Assembly: GCA_938092195.1 (NCBI GenBank) | Contig: CALKHD010000206.1 | Span: 1-20,569, forward strand | Direction: 5' to 3' | Origin: an uncultured Flavobacteriales bacterium | GTDB taxonomy: Bacteria > Bacteroidota > Bacteroidia > Flavobacteriales_D > Sanyastnellaceae | DNA: 20,569 nt | Shown: piece by piece, positions 1-7,247 of the stretch | Layout of the letters: the number at the start of each line of letters is the position of its first letter | Numbering within the stretch: position 1 is the first letter of the stretch | Notes under the pieces: model-generated | Told to the model about the DNA's origin: nothing | Database searches by the model: none | Seen by the model: the letters and a program-made list of their open reading frames with translations, nothing else | Program-made: the position numbers and the translations under genes

Positions 1-365
1 ACCGCCTTGGTGCCCACCCCGTTCAATCCCACGGTTTTTGAGAACGCGCCTTCGCTGTACTTCGCGCCCGTGTTGATTTTGGACACGCAGTCCACCACTG
101 CACCGTGCGGTATGCCTCGCCCGTAATCCCGGACTTGCACCGCTCCGTCGCGAATGGTCACCTCAATGGTTTTTCCATTGCCCATCAGGTGCTCGTCAAT
201 GCTGTTGTCAATGACTTCTTTCAGCAAGACGTAGATGCCATCGTCTGCACTGACACCATCGCCCAGTTTTCCGATGTACATCCCCGGCCTGAGGCGGATG
301 TGCTCTTTCCAATCCAGCGACCTGATGTCGCTTTCGGTGTAGTCTTGTCCAGTTTGCTTCGCCAC
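1..365 (-). CDS. parE: DNA topoisomerase IV subunit B, N-terminal part (cut by window edge)
   Basis: The visible 121 residues are the start of a GHKL-type ATPase. ParE, paired with ParA/ParC, uses ATP to decatenate daughter chromosomes. Reading leftwards, the N terminus has RSLDWKEHIRLRPGMYIG (residues 15-32), the usual GyrB/ParE entry. It is followed by the ATP-site helix EVIDNSIDEH (50-59, with the catalytic Glu and the Mg-binding Asn), DYGRGIPHG (80-88) and the start of the ATP lid, GLNGVGTKA. The wording DDGIYVLLKEVIDN fits Bacteroidota ParE better than GyrB; this is family knowledge, not a tree. I chose the GTG at 363-365. It has a good Shine-Dalgarno site just upstream and gives the usual N-terminal length. 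An in-frame ATG at 441-443 would add 26 residues with no ParE resemblance. The gene is divergent from the metalloprotease gene. The rest lies beyond the left edge. Confidence 0.93.
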   Translation of the reverse strand, partial: MAKQTGQDYTESDIRSLDWKEHIRLRPGMYIGKLGDGVSADDGIYVLLKEVIDNSIDEHLMGNGKTIEVTIRDGAVQVRDYGRGIPHGAVVDCVSKINTGAKYSEGAFSKTVGLNGVGTKA

Positions 366-540
366 GGTCCTTCCTTTTCGAACAGCTGAAAGTACTTTTT
401 TCTGGGGCCAATCAAGGCTTTGAGGAGTGGTCGTTTTCCACATCGCCCCCTGTTCTTTCCCGATGACGATGACAAATCTCACCCCCCTTGAATGTGCCCA
501 TTCATGAGGTTAGACATCAAAATCCCCTTTAACTTGTTGT
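366..540. other. Divergent intergenic region parE / metalloprotease gene
   Basis: This 175-base gap, the longest in the window, must hold the promoters for both divergent genes. I saw no convincing reading frame in it; the short minus-strand frames that cross it are out-of-frame shadows of parE. No perfect Bacteroidota TAnnTTTG element is present. The nearest are TACTTTTT around 391 on the plus strand and GAGATTTG on the minus strand near 475; each is imperfect and lacks a clear upstream TTG. I saw no strong hairpin. Confidence 0.5.
368..376 (-). promoter_or_regulatory. Ribosome binding site that fixes the parE GTG start
   Basis: Read on the minus strand this is AAGGAAGGA. The first AAGGA lies six bases before the GTG at 365. 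Clear Shine-Dalgarno sites are uncommon in Bacteroidota, so this one is useful evidence for the GTG over the upstream in-frame ATG at 443. Confidence 0.55.
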
Positions 541-3051
541 ATGCCCATGACATCCATCGCCCCTCCGTCGCTATTTGTGATCCTCATGTGCTGCCTTGGA
601 TTGCCCGCAATGGCCCAATGGCATGCACCCACCGCGCAGACCAAAGGCGCACATTGGAGCTTGGGCAATGCATTAAAAGTCCAAGAGCGGGAAACCATTC
701 AGGCAGCGCGTGCCGTGGGATACGATCACCAAGAATTGGTGGAGGCATTGGCCGAAGCTCCCCGCGAATGGGATGAAGCCAAACGCACGGGTTCCACCTT
801 GGCCAACACCACCCTGCGCCTTTCCCTTCCCATGCCAGATGCAGCCTCCGCTTTGGGCTGGCATGAAGAGACCTTTCGCGTGGTGAGGTCAGATGCCATG
901 CACCCCGACTTGGCCGCCAAGTATCCACAGATTTCCAGCTACCTCATTTTGTCGGAGCGCAATGCCCTCATCAGTGGACGGGTGGATCTGGGTGACAAGG
1001 GGTTTCACGGCATCATCCACACCCCCAATGGCACCGTCTACATGGATCCATGGTCCCCTGGCGATCACGAGCAGTTGATGGTGTACACCCGGGCTGAGTT
1101 CATGGCGTCGACCGGAAAGCGCAGGCAAGATTGCGACGTGCGCACCATGGGCATCGGCAAAGACGGAAACGCCAGTGGGCTCCACGAACTCGAGGACGGC
1201 CGCATCACCCAGCGCATTGGACCGCCTTACGGCCCCACACTGCGCAACTATGCTTTGGCTTTGGCCTGTACGGGAGAGTACGGACAATTCCATGGAGGCA
1301 ACGTCAGCTCGGTGTTGTCGGCCATGAACACATCCATCAATCGGATGAACAGCATTGCCGAGCCAGAGCTCGCCATCCGATTGAACCTCATCCCCAACAA
1401 CGACTTGCTCATCTTCTTGAATGGGTCGACCGACCCCTACACCAATTCCAACGGTGGGGCCATGCTGTCCCAGAACCAGACCACCGTTGACAACATCATT
1501 GGTTCCAACAACTACGACATCGGTCACGTGTTTTCCACAGGCGGTGGCGGCGTGGCTTATTTGGGCTCTGTGTGCACCAGCTTCAAAGCCGGGGGTGTAA
1601 CCGGCCTGCCTGCCCCCATTGGTGACCCCTTCAATGTGGATTATGTCGCCCACGAAATGGGGCATCAATTCGGCTGCAACCACACCTTCAACAACAACTG
1701 CAGCGGCAACCGCTCCTCCAACGATGCGTATGAGCCCGGCAGTGGTTCCACCATCATGAGTTACAGCGGCATTTGTTCACCCAACCTGCAAAACCTGTCC
1801 GACGATGTGTACCACGTCAACAGCCTGATCGAAGGCTCCGACTATTTGCATTCCGGGTTTGGCAATTCATGCGCCTCGGGCACATCCAGTGGAAACGCGG
1901 CACCTTCGGTTACCGTGGGCTCCAGTGGCTTCTCCATTCCCGCCTCCACACCCTTTGAGCTCACCGCCGTTGGAAGCGACCCCAACCCCGGCAACGTGAT
2001 CACCTACAGCTGGGAGCAATACAACTTGGGGCCGGCCACCACCAGCGGAGACAACAACCTGAACAACCCTTCAGGGAACGCGCCGTGCATCCGGTCTTTC
2101 CCACCGGTCAGCAGCCCCACGCGCGTTGTCCCCAAATTGTCCAGCCTGCTGGCCAACCAAACCTCATTTGGAGAGCACCTTCCCGACTACGACCGCACCC
2201 TCACGTTCAAGTGCACTGTCCGAGACAACAACCCCGGTTGCGGCGGAATTGCAGTGGGAACCAAGTCCTTCCTTGTGGACGAATCCACAGGGCCATTCGT
2301 GGTCAGTTACCCCAACACCAACATTTCTCGTGCTGGCAACTCCGACCTGACCATCCTGTGGGATGTGGCGGGAACCGATGGCGGCAATGTGGACTGCGCC
2401 GAGGTGGACATCTATTGCAGCACAGACGGGGGCTATACTTGGCCCTACCTCTTGGCAGAAGCTGCGCCCAATGACGGAGAGCATGTTGTTTTGCTTCCCG
2501 CAGTATCCACTTCGCAAGCGCGCATCAAGGTCAAGGGCCACGGAAACATCTTCTTCGATGTGTCCAACTCCAACTTCAACCTCACTGCTGTTCAGGGATG
2601 CACCGATCCAACAGCGTGCAACTTTATGGAAGTGGCTTCCACCGATGACGGCTCTTGTGAGCCCCCGGAAACACTGTATGCCGATGCCGATGGAGATGGC
2701 TTCGGAAATGTCGCTGTGAACACCACCGGATGTGAGGGCAACATCATCGGATATGTCACAAACGCAACCGATTGCGATGATTCTCGTAATGACGTCTACC
2801 CGGGCGCTCCGGGGACGCAGGATGGCGTAGACAACGATTGCAGCGGTGGTGAACTCGGACCCGACGAGCAGAGCCAGTGCCCTGAGGACATCGATGGTGA
2901 TGGCCTTGTGAACGTGAATGACGTACTCCTGCTCCTCGGCGAGTTTGGTTGCACTGTGGGTTGTACGTTCGATTTGAACGGCGTTCCTGGTGTGGACGTG
3001 GCTGACTTTTTGCTCCTTCTCGGGGCATACGGTTTGCCGTGTTCGAATTGA
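541..3051 (+). CDS. Secreted reprolysin-like zinc metalloprotease with Cys-rich C-terminal cassette
   Basis: This 836-residue exported metzincin-type protease probably degrades proteins outside the cell. A signal peptide (about 1-25) ends AMA|Q. A propeptide-like region follows and contains Cys198, which might act as a cysteine switch (inference). The catalytic site is HEMGHQFGCNH at 371-381, the HExxHxxGxxH zinc motif, with the Met-turn IMSYSG around Met406. This matches the reprolysin-like (M12B-type) proteases common in Bacteroidota. About 460-680 looks like PKD/Ig-type folds (APSVTVGSSG, then DLTILWDVAGTDGGNVDCAEV). The tail holds one GCTDPTACN repeat (686-706), an Asp-rich MopE-like stretch (DADGDGFGN, then DCDDSRNDVYPGAPG) and a 57-residue dockerin-like end (780-836). 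I see no standard type IX sorting domain. The start could be ATG 541 or ATG 547; both keep the signal peptide. The next gene is 34 bases downstream and shares the C-terminal design, so co-expression is likely. Confidence 0.9.
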   Translation: MPMTSIAPPSLFVILMCCLGLPAMAQWHAPTAQTKGAHWSLGNALKVQERETIQAARAVGYDHQELVEALAEAPREWDEAKRTGSTLANTTLRLSLPMPDAASALGWHEETFRVVRSDAMHPDLAAKYPQISSYLILSERNALISGRVDLGDKGFHGIIHTPNGTVYMDPWSPGDHEQLMVYTRAEFMASTGKRRQDCDVRTMGIGKDGNASGLHELEDGRITQRIGPPYGPTLRNYALALACTGEYGQFHGGNVSSVLSAMNTSINRMNSIAEPELAIRLNLIPNNDLLIFLNGSTDPYTNSNGGAMLSQNQTTVDNIIGSNNYDIGHVFSTGGGGVAYLGSVCTSFKAGGVTGLPAPIGDPFNVDYVAHEMGHQFGCNHTFNNNCSGNRSSNDAYEPGSGSTIMSYSGICSPNLQNLSDDVYHVNSLIEGSDYLHSGFGNSCASGTSSGNAAPSVTVGSSGFSIPASTPFELTAVGSDPNPGNVITYSWEQYNLGPATTSGDNNLNNPSGNAPCIRSFPPVSSPTRVVPKLSSLLANQTSFGEHLPDYDRTLTFKCTVRDNNPGCGGIAVGTKSFLVDESTGPFVVSYPNTNISRAGNSDLTILWDVAGTDGGNVDCAEVDIYCSTDGGYTWPYLLAEAAPNDGEHVVLLPAVSTSQARIKVKGHGNIFFDVSNSNFNLTAVQGCTDPTACNFMEVASTDDGSCEPPETLYADADGDGFGNVAVNTTGCEGNIIGYVTNATDCDDSRNDVYPGAPGTQDGVDNDCSGGELGPDEQSQCPEDIDGDGLVNVNDVLLLLGEFGCTVGCTFDLNGVPGVDVADFLLLLGAYGLPCSN
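2596..2658 (+). repeat. Single GCTDPxACN Cys-rich repeat unit in the metalloprotease
   Basis: A 21-residue unit (residues 686-706) runs GCTDPTACN ... STDDGSC. It has three cysteines and belongs to the same repeat class as the five units in the neighbouring protein. From memory, such units are frequent in secreted proteins of marine Bacteroidota; their function is unknown to me. Confidence 0.8.
2878..3048 (+). other. C-terminal 57-residue dockerin-like four-cysteine module, copy 1
   Basis: Residues 780-836 of the metalloprotease form two consecutive dockerin/EF-hand-like repeats. The first loop, DIDGDGLVNVND, has acidic ligands at 1, 3, 5 and 12. The second, DLNGVPGVDVAD, has Val at position 5 and may bind calcium poorly. 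Each loop is followed by a leucine-rich helix (LLLLGEFG, LLLLGAYG). Cysteines lie at module positions 1, 25, 29 and 55, two residues before the end of the protein. It aligns without gaps to the module at 7037-7207. Confidence 0.75.
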
Positions 3052-3085
3052 ACACCCCGACAGGGGAATTGAACTGCATTGCAAC

Positions 3086-6000
3086 ATGGCGCCCCTGCCA
3101 ACACATCGCACACCCCTTGCCCCACTGACGTGGGCCGCCTTTTTGGTGGTGGGATTGCTGTGCTTTCCGATGGGGCATGTCCAGGGACAAGATTCATTCC
3201 ACTGGAGCCAGTGGATGCGCAATCCCTTGATTCCCTTGGACAGCATTGAGCAAGCCTTCGACGACACATGGTCAGAGAACAATTCCGAACGCGGAAAAGG
3301 CATGAAGCCCTTTCAACGATGGCTGTCCTTTGCCAAGCCCCGTGCTGATGCTCAGGGACTCCGCCCATCAGGGCAGGCGGTTTTGCGGTCGCTTCTTGAA
3401 TCCGAAGAACATCGATTGCAGGAGCACGCTCAACGCAGCCTCACTTCACCCACATGGAATTACGAAGGTCCGCATGGCCCTTCTGGGCTGGGCGGCTGCG
3501 GAAGATTGAACCGGGTGGTTCACCGCCCCGGCTCCCCAGATGAATGGTGGGCTTGTGCTCCAGCAGGCGGGCTTTGGCGCTCCTTGGACGCCGGCCTGTC
3601 TTGGACAGCCATGGGCAACGGTCAACTGAACTCCATTGGGGTCACCGACATCGCTTTTCACCCCTTCGATGCCAACCGGCTATGGATCGCCACCGGCGAT
3701 GGAGATTTTGGGGACACCCGGTCCATCGGGATCTGGACCAGTGAAGACAGCGGGCAAACGTGGTCCTCGACCGGCTTGGATTGGGCCCCATTTATGGGCC
3801 GAACCCTCAGCCGAGTTCTGGTCCACCCCACGCAACCTGACACCCTTTGGACAGCATCCAGCTTGGGGGTCTACACCTCGTACAATGGCGGTGACAACTG
3901 GACCCGGACAATCATTGGGGACATCGCTTCTTTGGAGATGGACCCGGACAACCCTTCCCACCTGCTGGCTGGCTTTTTTGGAAACACCATTGCAGAGAGT
4001 TTTGATGCTGGAGGGTCTTGGGATACCCAATACTTGGACGGAAGCTCATTTGGCATCAGCCGCATTGCCCTGGCCTTTGCTCCCCAGGCATCAGACACCG
4101 CATATGCCATCGCAGGAAACGTGAGTGACCAAGGGTTGGCGGGCATCTGGCAAAGCACCGATGGTGGCGGTACGTGGACACCTAAAATGCTCGCCGGTGA
4201 AGGACCCAATCTGTTGGGGTGGACTGTGGATGGAAGCGACCTCGGTGGTCAAGCTTGGTACGATTTGACCTTGGCCGTCTCGCCCAACGACGCCAACCTC
4301 ATTTATGCCGGTGGTGTGAACCTCTGGTCTTCGGACAATGGGGGAACCGATTGGACTTGCGCTGGGCACTGGTATGCGGGCGGCGACCTGCCTTTTGTTC
4401 ACGCCGACCAACACGGCCTGCAATTCCGTCCCGATGGCTCCTTGCTCGTCGCCAATGATGGCGGCGCTTTTTTGGTCCAACCCGATGCCGAAACGGCAGA
4501 GGACCGCAGCGATGGCCTGTCCATATCCCAGACCTACAGGATGGATGCCGACCCCCTGGCCATGGACCGCTTCATTGCCGGAACCCAAGACAACGGAACC
4601 TACCTCAAACACAACGGTACATGGGAACATGTGCTGGGAGGCGACGGCTTTCAATGCGCTTTTCACGGAGAGCTTCAAGACGTGATGTACGCCTCTCTGT
4701 ATTACGGCCAACTCTTCCGCTCAGACGATGGAGGCAATGCGTTTGTTGAAATCGCAGGAAATGCCTCCACAGATGAAAACGGACAAGGCGCATGGCTCAC
4801 CCCATGGGAAGTCAGCGCCTTCAATCCCGACTGGGTCTACATGGCCAAAGACAAGGTTTATCGGTCCACCGACCGCGGGGAATCCTGGACGGGACTGGAA
4901 TCACTGACAGGCGGGGATTGCACTGCGTTGGGACTGGCTCCAAACGATGTGAGCCGAATTTATGTGGCCAAGGAATTCAGGCTTTACCGGTCCACGGATG
5001 GGCAAACTTTTCAAGAGCTGGATGTCCCGAACGCATTTTCATGGATCAAAGACATTGCCGTCTCCCCCAGCAATGCTGACCATGTGATGGTGACCCTGTC
5101 GAATTACAACGACAGCACCAAGGTCCTCGAAAGTTGGGACGGCGGAATTCAGTGGAACAACCTCTCGGAAGGCCTTCCTCCAGCGCCAGTGAACTGCTTG
5201 GCCATGAACGTCGATGGCAATGGGCTTCATTATGTGGGCACAGACGTGGGCGTTTACCGCAAAAGCTCGGTCCCGGGCAGCGAATGGGAAAGGCATTCCG
5301 AAGGGCTGCCCAACGTGGTCGTCTCTGACCTGGTGGTTCATGCCCCTTCCGGGCGACTTGCAGCCGCCACATACGGGCGGGGCATTTTCACGATCGAACT
5401 GCCAGACCCCCCAAGCAAAGACGCCGCCTTAGGTCGACTCCTTTCCCCACGAGGCACCCATTGTCAAGACTCCATTTACCCTGTGGTCCCGGTTCTCAAC
5501 CTGGGCACCGATGTCATTCACCAGCTGAACCTCCAATTCGGGGTGTTTGGTGGTGAATCTTCTTTGGTCACATGGAACGGCAACTTGGCTCCAGGAGACA
5601 GCATGCATTTGTCGCTGCCTGCCTTGGCCGTCATACCAGGCTGGTCAGACTTCACAGCCATCGTCACTGGGGTCGATGGAGCGCCAGATGAGCGCAGCGC
5701 CAACAACACCCGATCCTCTCGTTCACTGCGAATCGAAAACCCAGTGGAAGTGGTGGTTTCCTTCACCACGGATTGCTTCGCTTCCCAGAATGGCTGGGTG
5801 ATCCGCGACGCGGTCGGTCGGGTCCTGCACCGAAGCGGCTGGTTGCCCCCGAGGTCCACCTCCTTGGACACCCTTTGCTTGCCCACATCCTGCTTGCAAT
5901 TCGAAGTCCATCGAGATCAACTCAGCGGATACGAAGCCCTGATGGCCGACTGTTCAGCACCCTTGGACTTTTCGCTGTCCTTGCTGGATGGAAGCCCCTT

Positions 6001-7210
6001 CCTGGAAGCGCCGAATGAAGGCGTGGTCGGCTTCTACTCCTTTTGTTTGAACGACTTGGGCGCAGGCGGATGCCGGGATGCGTATGCATCCAACTTTGAT
6101 CCGGATGCTGCCTTTGACGACGGGACGTGTGAACCCAGCTGTTACCCCTTGACCATCTCCATGAACTTGGGTTGCTCCACCGATGAAACGGGTTGGACCT
6201 TGCCGGATGACGGCTTGGCCATTGGCCCGGGCAGCATTCAAGATGCGTCATCCTCATGGACGCTGTGCTTGGATGCGGGCTGCCGCAGCTTTGTGCTGCA
6301 AGACATCAATGCCGATGGCTGGGGCGCTTGCGAAGACAGTTCTTCCATCACATTGTCCTTGCCTCAGGACACCCTGTATCACGAGGTCAACCCTGAATTC
6401 TCGAGTGTGCTGTCCACGGAATTCTGCCTGCCTCCTGTGCAACATGCAGGATGCATGCTTCCCTATGCGTGCAACTTCGACCCGGAAGCGGACGGCCCAG
6501 GCCCTTGCGACTACTCCTGTTATGGCTGCACCGACCCAGCAGCCTGCAACCACAACGCCCTGTCCTCCCTGGACGATGGGAACTGCCTCTATGCTACGGG
6601 CTGCACACATCCAGCGGCTTGCAATTTTGACGTCTTTGTCTTGTGCGACGATGGAACCTGCGTGTTCCCAGAAGAAGGACTGGACTGCAATGGAAATTGC
6701 TTGAGCGGCGACCAAGACAATGACGGCGTTTGCGACGGCGACGAATTTGCGGGATGCACCCACCCTGACGCCTGTAATTATGCGGCGGGAGCCACCGAGG
6801 ACAGCGGTTCCTGCTTCTTCCCTACTGTGGCATGGCCCGACACCGATGGCGACGGCTTTGGCGACGATGAAGAGGGCGCCGATCAACTGTTCTGTGGTGT
6901 TCCCCCTCCGGGCTGGGTCACCGTGTTTGGCGATTGCAACGACGACAACATCAATGTATACCCTGGCGCCCCTGTTGCGCCCTTGGGAGGCGATGTGAAT
7001 TGCGATGGATTTGTGTCCAGTGGTGAACTTGCTCCCTGCTCAAGCGACTTGAATGGAGATGGCCTCACCGCCATCGAAGACCTCCTTGGATTGCTGAGCG
7101 AATTCGGCTGTACCATCGACTGCGAGCAGGATGTAGACGGAAATGGAGCCGTCACCAGTGCCGACCTGCTTATCCTTCTGGCAGGTTTCGGAACGGATTG
7201 CTCCCCCTGA
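3086..7210 (+). CDS. Secreted Asp-box (sortilin/BNR-like) beta-propeller protein with multiple Cys-rich C-terminal modules
   Basis: This 1374-residue extracellular protein starts with a signal peptide (about 1-34, HVQG|Q). The entry motif GPSGLGGCGRLNRVV and then many Asp-box turns such as SEDSGQTW, STDGGGTW, STDRGESW and SWDGGIQW (about residues 130-770) mark one or two beta-propellers of the sortilin/VPS10, BNR-repeat type. Such propellers bind glycans or proteins; no enzyme activity can be claimed. A CARDB-like segment follows, then two related modules (from about 896 and 1019), five GCTxPxACN-like repeats, a MopE-like Asp-rich stretch (DTDGDGFGDD, then DCNDDNINVYPGAP) and the 57-residue dockerin-like end (1318-1374). 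No usual type IX sorting domain is visible. I chose ATG 3086 because it places the signal peptide at the N terminus; the open frame extends upstream to 2990, inside the previous gene. Spacing and shared tails suggest an operon with the metalloprotease gene. Confidence 0.88.
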   Translation: MAPLPTHRTPLAPLTWAAFLVVGLLCFPMGHVQGQDSFHWSQWMRNPLIPLDSIEQAFDDTWSENNSERGKGMKPFQRWLSFAKPRADAQGLRPSGQAVLRSLLESEEHRLQEHAQRSLTSPTWNYEGPHGPSGLGGCGRLNRVVHRPGSPDEWWACAPAGGLWRSLDAGLSWTAMGNGQLNSIGVTDIAFHPFDANRLWIATGDGDFGDTRSIGIWTSEDSGQTWSSTGLDWAPFMGRTLSRVLVHPTQPDTLWTASSLGVYTSYNGGDNWTRTIIGDIASLEMDPDNPSHLLAGFFGNTIAESFDAGGSWDTQYLDGSSFGISRIALAFAPQASDTAYAIAGNVSDQGLAGIWQSTDGGGTWTPKMLAGEGPNLLGWTVDGSDLGGQAWYDLTLAVSPNDANLIYAGGVNLWSSDNGGTDWTCAGHWYAGGDLPFVHADQHGLQFRPDGSLLVANDGGAFLVQPDAETAEDRSDGLSISQTYRMDADPLAMDRFIAGTQDNGTYLKHNGTWEHVLGGDGFQCAFHGELQDVMYASLYYGQLFRSDDGGNAFVEIAGNASTDENGQGAWLTPWEVSAFNPDWVYMAKDKVYRSTDRGESWTGLESLTGGDCTALGLAPNDVSRIYVAKEFRLYRSTDGQTFQELDVPNAFSWIKDIAVSPSNADHVMVTLSNYNDSTKVLESWDGGIQWNNLSEGLPPAPVNCLAMNVDGNGLHYVGTDVGVYRKSSVPGSEWERHSEGLPNVVVSDLVVHAPSGRLAAATYGRGIFTIELPDPPSKDAALGRLLSPRGTHCQDSIYPVVPVLNLGTDVIHQLNLQFGVFGGESSLVTWNGNLAPGDSMHLSLPALAVIPGWSDFTAIVTGVDGAPDERSANNTRSSRSLRIENPVEVVVSFTTDCFASQNGWVIRDAVGRVLHRSGWLPPRSTSLDTLCLPTSCLQFEVHRDQLSGYEALMADCSAPLDFSLSLLDGSPFLEAPNEGVVGFYSFCLNDLGAGGCRDAYASNFDPDAAFDDGTCEPSCYPLTISMNLGCSTDETGWTLPDDGLAIGPGSIQDASSSWTLCLDAGCRSFVLQDINADGWGACEDSSSITLSLPQDTLYHEVNPEFSSVLSTEFCLPPVQHAGCMLPYACNFDPEADGPGPCDYSCYGCTDPAACNHNALSSLDDGNCLYATGCTHPAACNFDVFVLCDDGTCVFPEEGLDCNGNCLSGDQDNDGVCDGDEFAGCTHPDACNYAAGATEDSGSCFFPTVAWPDTDGDGFGDDEEGADQLFCGVPPPGWVTVFGDCNDDNINVYPGAPVAPLGGDVNCDGFVSSGELAPCSSDLNGDGLTAIEDLLGLLSEFGCTIDCEQDVDGNGAVTSADLLILLAGFGTDCSP
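5771..6420 (+). repeat. Two related Trp/Cys modules inside the propeller protein
   Basis: Copy 1 starts at residue 896 (DCFASQNGWVIRD ... LDTLCLPTSCLQFEV). Copy 2 starts near residue 1019 (GCSTDETGWTLPD ... SSWTLCLDAGCRSFVLQD, then INADGWGACED). Both share the order Cys, GWxxxD, TLCL, Cys, aromatic plus a short beta strand. They are separated by the first GC repeat (6068-6130). They look like repeats of one beta-sandwich domain found in secreted Bacteroidota proteins, which is inference from pattern only. Confidence 0.5.
6068..6814 (+). repeat. Five GCTxPxACN Cys-rich repeat units
   Basis: Units lie at residues 995-1015, 1122-1141, 1147-1167, 1172-1192 and 1223-1243. The consensus is G-C-T-x-P-x-A-C-N-[FYH] ... 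DDG-x-C over 20 or 21 residues. The first unit has Ser in place of the middle Cys (DAYASNF); the second is one residue short and lacks the DDG. The third and fourth are nearly back to back. A spacer with DCNGNC and DQDNDGVCDGDE, an acidic and probably metal-binding stretch, separates the fourth and fifth. Confidence 0.8.
7037..7207 (+). other. C-terminal 57-residue dockerin-like four-cysteine module, copy 2
   Basis: Residues 1318-1374 of the propeller protein. The two loops, DLNGDGLTAIED and DVDGNGAVTSAD, both keep the calcium-type ligands, and they are followed by LLSEFG and LLAGFG helices. Cysteines are at module positions 1, 25, 29 and 55. By my own count 27 of 57 residues match the module at 2878-3048, with no gaps. 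Confidence 0.75.
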
Positions 7211-7247
7211 TGGGGCACAGCTTGGTTTTTTGGCCGAATTTCGAGCC

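Noticed and set aside
889..1683. A 264-codon minus-strand open frame antisense to the protease catalytic region
   Set aside because: Gly/Val/His-rich shadow of the protease gene with no independent evidence.
3055..3066. CCCC-GACA-GGGG inverted repeat after the protease stop, considered as a terminator
   Set aside because: Only four base pairs and no T-run after it; too weak to call.
2164..3303. A 379-codon minus-strand open frame across the ends of the two secreted genes
   Set aside because: It spans two genes with clear plus-strand signals, and its product shows no signal or domain. Codon bias explains the lack of stops.
6068..6814. Repeat cluster considered as a CRISPR-like or tandem DNA repeat
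   Set aside because: The repetition is at protein level with variable DNA and irregular spacing, in frame within one gene.
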